Shown here piece after piece: positions 1 to 5,549 of a DNA stretch of 11,574 nucleotides (positions are counted from its first letter, which is position 1; each line of letters opens with the position of its first letter). The notes under the pieces are model-generated. The model ran no database searches. It worked only from the letters and a program-made list of their open reading frames with translations, and had not been told where the DNA came from. The position numbers were made by a program, and so were the translations under genes. Source of the DNA: JAAYGD01 sp964428195 (GTDB lineage: Bacteria > Bacillota_I > Bacilli_A > RF39 > UBA660); the NCBI GenBank assembly GCA_964428195.1, contig CAYRXC010000027.1:1-11574 (forward strand). Direction: 5' to 3'.

Positions 1-10
1 AGTATAACAT

Positions 11-47
11 AAAAAAAAGAATTATCTTTATTAAATTGATAATACTT
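11..47 (-). terminator. Intrinsic terminator of the 162-aa gene
   Basis: On the minus strand a stem formed by 38-47 and 17-26 (nine pairs, one A-A mismatch, 11-nt loop) is followed by eight U residues (18-11). The stop codon of the gene (33-31) lies inside the loop, so the hairpin overlaps the coding end. Confidence 0.7.
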
Positions 48-519
48 TTTTCTTATACTCTAATACTGAAGATTGAATATCTGATAAGCTTTGGTCAATA
101 AGTTCATTTGCAATTATTGGATCTAGTTTTTCCATATTGGGATACTCTGGTGTTCTAACTTGTTGATAAGTAGGTGCTGCTTTTATTTTTGTTTCGTTTA
201 GTAAAAAACTTGAATATTGATCAAATTGATTAACTCTTAGATTTAATAATTCAAATTCTTTATTGTATTCTTCGTCTCTTTTTTCTTCATTAGAACACTC
301 GAAATTAGCCATTTTAAGTGATAGTTCTTTTATTTTTTCATCTACTTTCTTAAATGTTTCAAAATCTAATTTCCCTTCCGGAATAGAGAATTCCATAAGT
401 TTTTCTAAATATATTAGTTCATATATATCGTTTGAATGAGACATAAGATCTATAATGCTTCTATAAAAAGCTCTTAGTTTTGCTAAATTATCAAGGTAAC
501 CCAAATGATTTGAATTCAT
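31..519 (-). CDS. Hypothetical 162-aa cytosolic protein, probably coiled coil
   Basis: I do not recognise this family. The protein has no signal peptide, membrane segment or cysteine cluster. It is rich in Glu, Lys, Leu, Asn and Asp, and residues about 35-110 have the charged, heptad-like spacing of a helical coiled coil. The C-terminal third contains a Pro-containing linker (around TPEYPNMEKLDP) followed by another helix. The ATG at 519 is chosen because AAGGAG lies seven bases upstream on the minus strand. A TATAAT (544-539) precedes it, but no good -35 is visible because that position falls in the terminator of the upstream gene. The gene has its own terminator (11-47). It follows the two-component operon on the same strand, and any functional link is unproven. 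Confidence 0.75.
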   Translation of the reverse strand: MNSNHLGYLDNLAKLRAFYRSIIDLMSHSNDIYELIYLEKLMEFSIPEGKLDFETFKKVDEKIKELSLKMANFECSNEEKRDEEYNKEFELLNLRVNQFDQYSSFLLNETKIKAAPTYQQVRTPEYPNMEKLDPIIANELIDQSLSDIQSSVLEYKKKVLSI

Positions 520-550
520 AATAACTCCTTGATTAGTTATTATACTATAA

Positions 551-579
551 AAAAGAAAAAAGGAAAAATATTCCTTTTT
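551..579 (-). terminator. Intrinsic terminator after the DUF2680-like gene
   Basis: A 9-bp stem, AAAAAGGAA (557-565) with TTCCTTTTT (571-579), has a 5-nt loop. On the minus strand it is followed by a T-rich run (556-551). The flanking A/T runs could also allow some termination in the other direction. Confidence 0.7.
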
Positions 580-581
580 AA

Positions 582-884
582 TTATTCTTGATGATTTTTT
601 TGACCATTACCCATGCCATTTCCAAGTCTTCTTCCAAAATGTAAATTGTACTTTTGGCCAAGTTTCTTTTGACCAGTTCCATCACAATCACTTAGTGTTT
701 CTTTAATTTCTTCTGCTTTAGCTTTATCAAGTTCTCCATCTATAACCATTTGATCTATTACTTTGATTTTGTTTTCTAATGTATTGTTTGGATTTTGAGG
801 AGTTCTTGTAACTTCAGCATTTACTGCAGTAATTGTAAGTGCAGTTACTAATATTCCTGCTCCAAGTAAATATAATTTTTTCAT
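582..884 (-). CDS. Small secreted protein, DUF2680-like
   Basis: A 100-aa exported protein. Residues 1-23 form a typical signal peptide (MKK, a hydrophobic stretch, then VNA before EV). The mature part holds a short helical region of the form IDQMVIDGELDKAKAEEIKETL, then CDGTGQ, LGQKYNLHFGRR and a Gly/Asn-rich GNGMGNGQ tail. This layout (helix with 'DG.L...A.EI', CDGTG, then LGQ and a G-rich tail) matches what I recall of the DUF2680 family of Firmicutes, whose function is unknown. The start is ATG 884, eight codons inside the longest frame, because AAAGGAGG sits just upstream. The gene lies about 60 bp after the histidine kinase and has its own repeat-bearing promoter region. It is therefore a likely target of the adjacent two-component system. 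Confidence 0.75.
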   Translation of the reverse strand: MKKLYLLGAGILVTALTITAVNAEVTRTPQNPNNTLENKIKVIDQMVIDGELDKAKAEEIKETLSDCDGTGQKKLGQKYNLHFGRRLGNGMGNGQKNHQE

Positions 885-920
885 GTTATTTCCTCCTTTC
901 ATTATCAATGATATATTTTA

Positions 921-939
921 AATGTGATATAAATATGAA
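921..939 (-). promoter_or_regulatory. Direct-repeat operator before the DUF2680-like gene
   Basis: The minus strand reads TTCATATTTATATCACATT: two 7-bp boxes (TCATATT, TCACATT) with a 4-bp spacer, giving an 11-bp period. It matches the site before the response regulator gene (2916-2934) at 16 of 19 bases. It lies directly after the histidine kinase stop codon. A weak -10 (around ATATATC, 916-910) lies at the same relative position as the -10 of the regulator promoter. Tandem boxes at one helical turn are typical of OmpR/PhoB-family regulators. Confidence 0.6.
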
Positions 940-942
940 TTA

Positions 943-2244
943 TTAAAACTTTATCCAAAATTTTGTAAACTGATTGATTTTGCTTTCTACTCCATATTTA
1001 AATTTATGTTTATCAAGTATTGTTTTTACAATATATAATCCTAACCCATTTGAAGTTTTACTATTATGAGTAGTATAGTATTTATCAAAAATATGGCTTA
1101 CATCCTTGATTCCTTTTCCGTGATCAATTATTTCTAATGTGTTTCCATCTATATTTATAATAATCGTTTTATCTTCTCCTATATGATTAATTGCGTTTAT
1201 TATTAAATTATAAATAACTTGTTCTATCTTTTCTTTATCGATATTTACTATTAATTTCTTACTATTAAATATTATGTTTATATTATTATCGTTTACTATC
1301 TTTTCTAATCTACTCAATACCTTTTTTATTAATATTGATAAATCATGATTGTTTAAATTTAAGAAATGTTCTGATTCGAGTTTTGAAGTTTCTAATAAAT
1401 TGTTGATCATAAGATTCAAATTATCTACCTCTTCAATAATCTTATTTAATTTATTATCTCTAGATGATTTAGTGCCCTTAACATCTTTTATTACCTCTGC
1501 ATATCCTTTAATGATAGTTAGAGGTGTTTTTAAATCGTGACTTACATTTGATATTATATCTTTTTGTAACTTGTCTTTTTCTTTTAAACTCTTTGAAGCT
1601 TCATTTAAGGTCTTTGACAGTTCGCTTACTTCTAAATATTCATCTTCATTAAATTCAATATCGAAATTCCCTTTACCTAATTCTTTTGATTTATCATTAA
1701 TATTCTTAATAGGATTCGATAATTTCTTTGATAATCTTATTGAAATAAATATAGAGATTATTATTGATAATATAGTTACATATATAAGTTGTCTTTCGAT
1801 AATCGATATAGAAGATTCAACTGGATCTAATCTCGAAACAAGAAGTATATAATAATCTCCTACTTTATTTCCATACAAATTATATTCAGTATCTAATCTT
1901 GCAAAATTAATGTCTTGATCTATTGAGTTATAATTATTTAGATTAAGAGAATTAAAAATCTCTTTTTCTAATCCCCTTGGAAGAGAATTATATGATTCAA
2001 ATATAAGATTATTTGTTTTATCATATACAAATATATATAAATCGTTCTTATTTGCTATATCTTCTAATTTGTTTGTATCTTCAATATTATCAATTTTATT
2101 AAATGTTCTTTTTACATCATTTTTTCTAATTGAAACATATGTGCTTTTTAACAATATTATTTGGAAAAGCCATATGAAAAATACAAATATAATTATTAAA
2201 AATAAAAAATTCAATATTAACTTAGTATTTAATTTTTTATTCAA
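943..2244 (-). CDS. Membrane sensor histidine kinase
   Basis: A 433-aa class I sensor kinase of the PhoR/EnvZ type. TM1 is about residues 8-32, an extracytoplasmic sensor domain about 33-150, TM2 about 152-169 and HAMP about 170-225. The dimerisation/phosphoacceptor helix carries SHDLKTP with the phospho-His at H236. The HATPase_c domain shows the N box (NLIINAINH, N350), the G1 box (DHGKGI, 374-379), an F box (IFDKYY) and the G2 box (NGLGL, 399-403). The kinase should autophosphorylate H236 and pass the phosphate to the adjacent regulator. It starts at a TTG that overlaps the last 8 bp of the regulator gene, with GGAGAAGG upstream, so the two are translationally coupled. The signal sensed cannot be read from the sequence. 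Confidence 0.93.
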   Translation of the reverse strand: MNKKLNTKLILNFLFLIIIFVFFIWLFQIILLKSTYVSIRKNDVKRTFNKIDNIEDTNKLEDIANKNDLYIFVYDKTNNLIFESYNSLPRGLEKEIFNSLNLNNYNSIDQDINFARLDTEYNLYGNKVGDYYILLVSRLDPVESSISIIERQLIYVTILSIIISIFISIRLSKKLSNPIKNINDKSKELGKGNFDIEFNEDEYLEVSELSKTLNEASKSLKEKDKLQKDIISNVSHDLKTPLTIIKGYAEVIKDVKGTKSSRDNKLNKIIEEVDNLNLMINNLLETSKLESEHFLNLNNHDLSILIKKVLSRLEKIVNDNNINIIFNSKKLIVNIDKEKIEQVIYNLIINAINHIGEDKTIIINIDGNTLEIIDHGKGIKDVSHIFDKYYTTHNSKTSNGLGLYIVKTILDKHKFKYGVESKINQFTKFWIKF

Positions 2245-2884
2245 ATCTATAACCTTCTCCCCTTACAGTAACAATATGGCTACCATATTTTTTTATTTTT
2301 TTTCTTATCATCTTAATGTGGGTATCTATCGTTCTATCTATTCCAAAATAGTCATCTCCCCAAACATTAAATAGAATAGCTTCTCTACTAAGTAATATAT
2401 TTTTATTTTTAATTAAATAATCTAAGAGTTCAAATTCTTTTGAAGTCATTTTAACTTCGGTATCATCGACATAAACTTTCTTAGACATTTTATCGATTTT
2501 AATCCCTTCGAATTGATCAATATAAGAATTTCTCTTAACTTGAATAACTTTTAGTCTTGCCATCAATTCTTTTGGACTAAAAGGTTTGGTAATATAATCT
2601 ACTGCCCCAGATTCAAAACCTTGAAGTTTATCTTCTAACTCACTTTTAGCTGACAAGAATAAAATAGGAATTTCTTTTTCTTTTAATATTAATTTTGCTA
2701 TTTCATATCCAGTAATATCGGGAAGCATTATATCTAATATTATTAAATCAAATATATCTTTTCTTAATACTCTAAACGTTTCTTTTCCATCTTTAGCTTC
2801 TACTACTTCGTGTTTATCTAAAGAAGCATATTCTTTAATAATGTTTCTAATATTTTCGTCATCATCGACCACCAATATTTTCAT
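2237..2884 (-). CDS. OmpR/PhoB-family response regulator
   Basis: A 215-aa transcription regulator. The receiver domain (1-115) shows the acidic pair D7/D8, the phosphoacceptor D51 (LIILDIMLPD), S78 and K100 (TKPFSP). The winged-helix DNA-binding domain (about 120-215) ends in the typical TVRGEGYRFE wing. The start is placed at ATG 2884. The longer frame would begin at a GTG (2893) that is part of the Shine-Dalgarno GAGGTG itself. The gene overlaps the kinase by 8 bp. It probably regulates itself through the paired repeats at 2916-2934 and also the DUF2680-like gene. Confidence 0.94.
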   Translation of the reverse strand: MKILVVDDDENIRNIIKEYASLDKHEVVEAKDGKETFRVLRKDIFDLIILDIMLPDITGYEIAKLILKEKEIPILFLSAKSELEDKLQGFESGAVDYITKPFSPKELMARLKVIQVKRNSYIDQFEGIKIDKMSKKVYVDDTEVKMTSKEFELLDYLIKNKNILLSREAILFNVWGDDYFGIDRTIDTHIKMIRKKIKKYGSHIVTVRGEGYRFE

Positions 2885-2905
2885 AGTAATCACCTCAGAA
2901 TAAAT

Positions 2906-2934
2906 ATAATATATTAATGTGATAACAATGTGAA
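2906..2934 (-). promoter_or_regulatory. Promoter and direct-repeat operator of the two-component operon
   Basis: On the minus strand: -35 TTCACA (2934-2929), a 17-bp spacer, -10 TATTAT (2911-2906). The -35 and spacer contain two identical TCACATT boxes (2933-2927 and 2922-2916), exactly 11 bp apart. This fits an autoregulatory site for the OmpR/PhoB-type regulator encoded just downstream. The stop codon of the OapA-like gene ends two bases from the site. Confidence 0.65.
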
Positions 2935-2935
2935 A

Positions 2936-3457
2936 TCATTTATTCTTTTTATTCAATATTTTAGCAGTTCTCATTATTATTATGTCTTTTTCTTTTAACG
3001 CTATATCTTTTCCCCAAGCTTTCAATCCGATCGTAAGAGATGCCACTAAACTAGCCATTAGTAATAATACCAAAGTACTATTAAAATCATAATTATATGC
3101 AATATTATTAGATACAACAAGTGTGGCTGTACCACTCATAATATTACAGATGTCTCCTATTACATCATTGCAGATAGACGCTACTTTTGAAGAGTTTTTT
3201 ATTAAGTTTTTTGCAGTATTAGTACTCTTTACTTTTTTAGAAGCCATAGCGTGAAATGATTTGTCTGTAGCTGATGCAACAGCGACACCAATCATATCGA
3301 ATATTACTCCCAATAGTATAAATATTAATATAGTCAATAAACCTACAAATATATTTGATTTTGTAAGTACAATATCAGATAAGGTAGAAAACAAAATAGT
3401 AATAACAAAAGTCATTACTGTAACGAAAACAATCCATTTATATCTTTTTTCTTTCAT
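2936..3457 (-). CDS. oapA: OapA-like membrane protein (OLE RNA-associated protein A)
   Basis: A 173-aa integral membrane protein with hydrophobic segments at about 7-26, 36-62 and 126-147, and a weaker one near 103-120. The conserved-looking core is FDMIGVAVASATDKSFHAMA (53-72) followed by SICNDVIGDICNIMSG (94-109), which contains a DxxxD motif (D98, D102). From memory this is the signature of OapA, the protein partner of OLE RNA, often annotated as a CorB/DUF21-like Mg/Co transporter fragment. In Bacillus halodurans OapA binds OLE RNA, takes it to the membrane, and affects tolerance to Mg2+, cold and alcohols. Length fits the family (about 170-190 aa). RBS GAGGG precedes ATG 3457. No terminator is visible before the two-component operon 50 bp downstream, so some readthrough is possible. 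The alternative is a generic DUF21-like membrane protein. Confidence 0.72.
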   Translation of the reverse strand: MKEKRYKWIVFVTVMTFVITILFSTLSDIVLTKSNIFVGLLTILIFILLGVIFDMIGVAVASATDKSFHAMASKKVKSTNTAKNLIKNSSKVASICNDVIGDICNIMSGTATLVVSNNIAYNYDFNSTLVLLLMASLVASLTIGLKAWGKDIALKEKDIIIMRTAKILNKKNK

Positions 3458-3472
3458 AGTTCCCTCATTAAA

Positions 3473-3501
3473 ATATTAACATACTTTAAACTTGTTGTAA
3501 A
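3473..3501 (-). promoter_or_regulatory. Promoter of the OapA-like gene
   Basis: On the minus strand: -35 TTTACA (3501-3496), a 17-bp spacer, extended -10 TGT-TAATAT (-10 hexamer 3478-3473). The arrangement is the same as the promoter of the large RNA at 5469-5497. The -35 overlaps the -35 of the divergent peptidase gene almost completely. Confidence 0.6.
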
Positions 3502-3523
3502 TTTATATATGATGTGATAGTAT
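3495..3523 (+). promoter_or_regulatory. Promoter of the metallopeptidase-like operon
   Basis: -35 TTGTAA (3495-3500), a 17-bp spacer and -10 TAGTAT (3518-3523). The RBS GAGGA (3538-3542) leads to ATG 3547. It shares its -35 bases with the divergent oapA promoter, so polymerase binding at the two may be mutually exclusive. Confidence 0.5.
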
Positions 3524-3546
3524 AAAAATCAATTTTTGAGGAATAT

Positions 3547-4527
3547 ATGTATAATTGGGATTTAGATATTATAAAAAGAAATAAAACTAGATTGAAAAAT
3601 GATACAAATAGGCATGCCGAAGCAATCTTAAAATGCTATGAAAAAATAGATGAGTTTGTTGATGGAATTCCTATTTATTCTTGCGATTATTCATTAAAAC
3701 CAGATAAATTTTTTTTGAGTATTGCATATACCGAAAGTGAATTAATGAAAACTTCTACAGTTTGTGAATCTAAAACATTTGAAGCATTAATTAATCAGGA
3801 AAGAAAGCAAGGAATTATTAATCAACCAATTATCGATAATAACTACAAAGAAGTTCAAGCATTAAATCTAGTAAGAAACTTTTTTGCTAATAGGATCATT
3901 AATAATCCATTCTTGATTGACGATTTGATAATAAATCGAGGAATACTATTAAAAAAGGATGATTTTAATAGAGGAATATATATTAAGGACTCGATAAACA
4001 ATAATAATTTTATAGGAGTAATCGCATCAAATTTAGATTATATGAGTTATATTCTTGTCCATGAATTAGGTCATTATATAATAGAAACCAATGAATTAAA
4101 GGGTTATGCAAACAACGAAACTTTGCCATTCTTATTGGAATTGTATTATTATAAACATATTGGTAGAAAATCAAACGATAATCAATATATTCAAAAAAGA
4201 TATACTAATGATATTAGTTTTGAATTATCTTTGCTAAAAACATATTATGATGTTCTTAATTCAAATGATGATGATTACAAAATAATGAGGTTAAAAGAAC
4301 AAAGTGCTATTTATCCATTGTTTAATTTTGAAAAAACTTTAGTATATTTTATTTCAAAATATAAGGCATTAGATTATTATATGAAAACTAAAGATTGTCC
4401 TTCAACAATCAATGATTTAATTAATAGAGAAAGAAACATTAGAACTTTAAGACAGTTAGTTGATTCTGTTGAACCTGAACTATTCTCTAGCAAAGAGGAA
4501 AGTATAATAAAGAGGTTGGTGAGATAA
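3547..4527 (+). CDS. HExxH zinc metallopeptidase-like protein
   Basis: A 326-aa protein without signal peptide or membrane segment, so probably cytosolic. Residues 169-180 (YILVHELGHYII) carry an HExxH zinc motif: H172 and H176 as ligands, E173 as catalytic base. A third ligand may be E191 or E198 in ETLPFLLE, 15-22 residues downstream, an arrangement reminiscent of gluzincins such as M3 oligopeptidases. I cannot assign a named family. The N-terminal half (MYNWDLDIIKRN...) is helical and aligns with the protein encoded at 5550-6446, so the two are paralogues, and only this one keeps the catalytic residues. It is divergent from oapA and overlaps the next gene by one base. Substrate unknown. 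Confidence 0.8.
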   Translation: MYNWDLDIIKRNKTRLKNDTNRHAEAILKCYEKIDEFVDGIPIYSCDYSLKPDKFFLSIAYTESELMKTSTVCESKTFEALINQERKQGIINQPIIDNNYKEVQALNLVRNFFANRIINNPFLIDDLIINRGILLKKDDFNRGIYIKDSINNNNFIGVIASNLDYMSYILVHELGHYIIETNELKGYANNETLPFLLELYYYKHIGRKSNDNQYIQKRYTNDISFELSLLKTYYDVLNSNDDDYKIMRLKEQSAIYPLFNFEKTLVYFISKYKALDYYMKTKDCPSTINDLINRERNIRTLRQLVDSVEPELFSSKEESIIKRLVR

Positions 4528-4877
4528 TGAGCAATATTTTTTATAAAGTATTTACGAAGGAAATAAGATCTCTTGGGTTAAGAAGAAATCCGAATATATT
4601 AAGTTATGTTCCAAATGAATGGTATTATTTAGAAGAAAACCAAATACAAGAAGGTAAAGATGATTTTGGTGGCATATGGGTTTGTAAGGGTTTGGGTGGT
4701 GCAAATACATTGACAAAGTATATGTTGAATAAATATGGTATAGATACAAGAGCTTTTATAGTAAATATTGATAGAATACTTTATTCTAATTCATATAGAG
4801 TTAAAACTAATGGTATATATCTAAAAGAAGAAATATATTTATTAGATAATATTAAGAAATTAAAAAAAGAAGCATAA
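4527..4877 (+). CDS. Hypothetical 116-aa protein coupled to the metallopeptidase gene
   Basis: The ATG shares its A with the stop of the peptidase gene (TAATG), and GAGG and GGTGAG lie upstream, so translation is probably coupled. The product is small, soluble and basic. Notable stretches are SLGLRRNPNI, NEWYYLEE, FGGIWVCKGLGG and RVKTNGIYLKEEIYLL. The many alternating hydrophobic/aromatic positions suggest a mainly beta or alpha/beta fold. The pattern is faintly reminiscent of ADP-ribosyltransferase-like or KptA-like folds, but no motif is clear enough for an assignment. Its stop codon sits in the loop of the terminator shared with the large RNA. It probably acts with the peptidase. Confidence 0.75.
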   Translation: MSNIFYKVFTKEIRSLGLRRNPNILSYVPNEWYYLEENQIQEGKDDFGGIWVCKGLGGANTLTKYMLNKYGIDTRAFIVNIDRILYSNSYRVKTNGIYLKEEIYLLDNIKKLKKEA

Positions 4878-5463
4878 GCTTCTTTTTTGTGGTGATCAAC
4901 AGAAGAAATATTGCGTCTTAGGTCAAGTAGGTTTTCCCCTATTCTTACACTTTGTTACCAAAATGCAGTTCCCTTTTAAAAGAATAGATATATCATTACT
5001 GAATATATGACTTGATTACCACTTAGTACACACTTTAATCTAAAGTTGATATCTGGCCTAGGAATTTTCTTCAAAGATGTTTATTTTTAGTCTATCTTGC
5101 AAATAAAGTTTCATATAGTAATAACTTAATGCGTTTGGCCTAAACTCATTAGGTCTATCTATAATTCCCCATATTCGCTCAAGGCAAGCTACACTATCCA
5201 CAGCTTTTCACCGCGAGATAGGTTTAATCTCAAGCCGTATGTGGTCTTAACTTCATAAGCCACACACAGTCGTGAGTCTCCTAGAATAGAGGGTCACATT
5301 ACATATGCCATTATGTTGGCCCTTTATTCAACTCTTTCAGCAAAAACCCCAAACTGGGCGTATAGAGGCAATCACCAAAAGTTTCACAGATGTGCTTTTT
5401 AATGGGTCTTTTTGTAGAACCCCATCTTTCAAAATAAGTCATCTACTAGGATACAGTACCACG
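4862..5463 (-). ncRNA. Large structured RNA (about 600 nt), probable OLE RNA
   Basis: This is an island without a sizeable ORF, less AT-rich than its surroundings, with its own minus-strand promoter (5497-5469) and terminator (4888-4863). The ends pair: GUGGU (5462-5458) with ACCAC (4893-4889). Internal stems include 5440-5444/5388-5392 enclosing 5421-5425/5402-5406, and 5312-5316/5301-5305. A 12-bp hairpin is at 5260-5267/5237-5244 with 5256-5259/5246-5249. Others are 5227-5231/5215-5219, 5202-5206/5186-5190, 5149-5153/5139-5143, 5041-5046/5032-5037 and 5003-5008/4988-4993. One 7-bp stem (4959-4965/4948-4954) is capped by a GUAA GNRA tetraloop, which exists only on this strand. OLE RNA is about 600 nt, occurs in Firmicutes and lies close to oapA; an OapA-like gene is 1.4 kb away on the same strand. 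I cannot confirm the family consensus from memory. ROOL RNA is the main alternative. Confidence in a structured RNA is high, in OLE moderate. Confidence 0.8.
4863..4888. terminator. Bidirectional intrinsic terminator
   Basis: A perfect 11-bp stem, AAAAAAGAAGC (4863-4873) with GCTTCTTTTTT (4878-4888), has a 4-nt loop holding the stop codon of the 116-aa gene. Because of its A/T symmetry it ends the plus-strand peptidase operon and also supplies the GC stem plus U run that ends the minus-strand large RNA. Confidence 0.85.
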
Positions 5464-5468
5464 AAACA

Positions 5469-5497
5469 ATATTAGCATATTATTAATATTTTGTAAA
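5469..5497 (-). promoter_or_regulatory. Promoter of the large structured RNA
   Basis: On the minus strand: -35 TTTACA (5497-5492), a 17-bp spacer, extended -10 TGC-TAATAT (-10 hexamer 5474-5469). Transcription should start near 5463, which places the first RNA bases at the 5' strand of the closing helix. The layout matches the oapA promoter (3501-3473). Confidence 0.7.
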
Positions 5498-5500
5498 TTG

Positions 5501-5528
5501 TTGACAAAAATTGAAATTAATATATTAT
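5501..5528 (+). promoter_or_regulatory. Promoter of the pseudopeptidase gene
   Basis: A consensus -35 TTGACA (5501-5506), a 16-bp spacer and -10 TATTAT (5523-5528). The start point would be near 5535, giving a leader of about 15 bases that contains GAGG (5541-5544) before ATG 5550. It is back to back with the large RNA promoter. Confidence 0.7.
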
Positions 5529-5549
5529 ATATTTGGAAATGAGGAAATT

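Noticed and set aside
1349..2374. Plus-strand open frames across the histidine kinase and regulator (1349-1540, 1571-1852, 2069-2374)
   Set aside because: They are antisense to genes with full domain evidence and have no ribosome binding sites. They are low-complexity shadows of AT-rich coding sequence.
2885..2893. GTG start giving the response regulator three extra residues
   Set aside because: The GTG is part of the GAGGTG ribosome binding site for ATG 2884, which gives the normal MKILVVDDD start.
3507..3519. Single ATCACATC-like box between oapA and the peptidase gene as a further regulator site
   Set aside because: Only one imperfect box is present and no second box sits 11 bp away, so it does not meet the pattern seen at the two proposed operators.
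5205..5275. Resemblance to group II intron domain V (CCACAUACGGCUU)
   Set aside because: Only the 3' half resembles domain V. The AGC triad strand is absent, the element is mid-RNA rather than near a 3' splice site, and there is no intron ORF. The RNA also has its own promoter and terminator.
4862..5463. RNase P RNA or tmRNA as identity of the large RNA
   Set aside because: Length is too great. I see none of the conserved RNase P core (GAGGAAAGUCC-like) or tmRNA tRNA-like end, and no ANDYALAA-type tag.
4878..5500. The large RNA read from the plus strand
   Set aside because: The GNRA loop exists only on the minus strand. A plus transcript would have no promoter after 4888 and no U-tract hairpin near 5490.
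5511..5549. In-frame TTG that would lengthen the pseudopeptidase by 13 residues
   Set aside because: It lies between the -35 and -10 of a near-consensus promoter. ATG 5550 has a GAGG site and aligns with the start of the paralogue.
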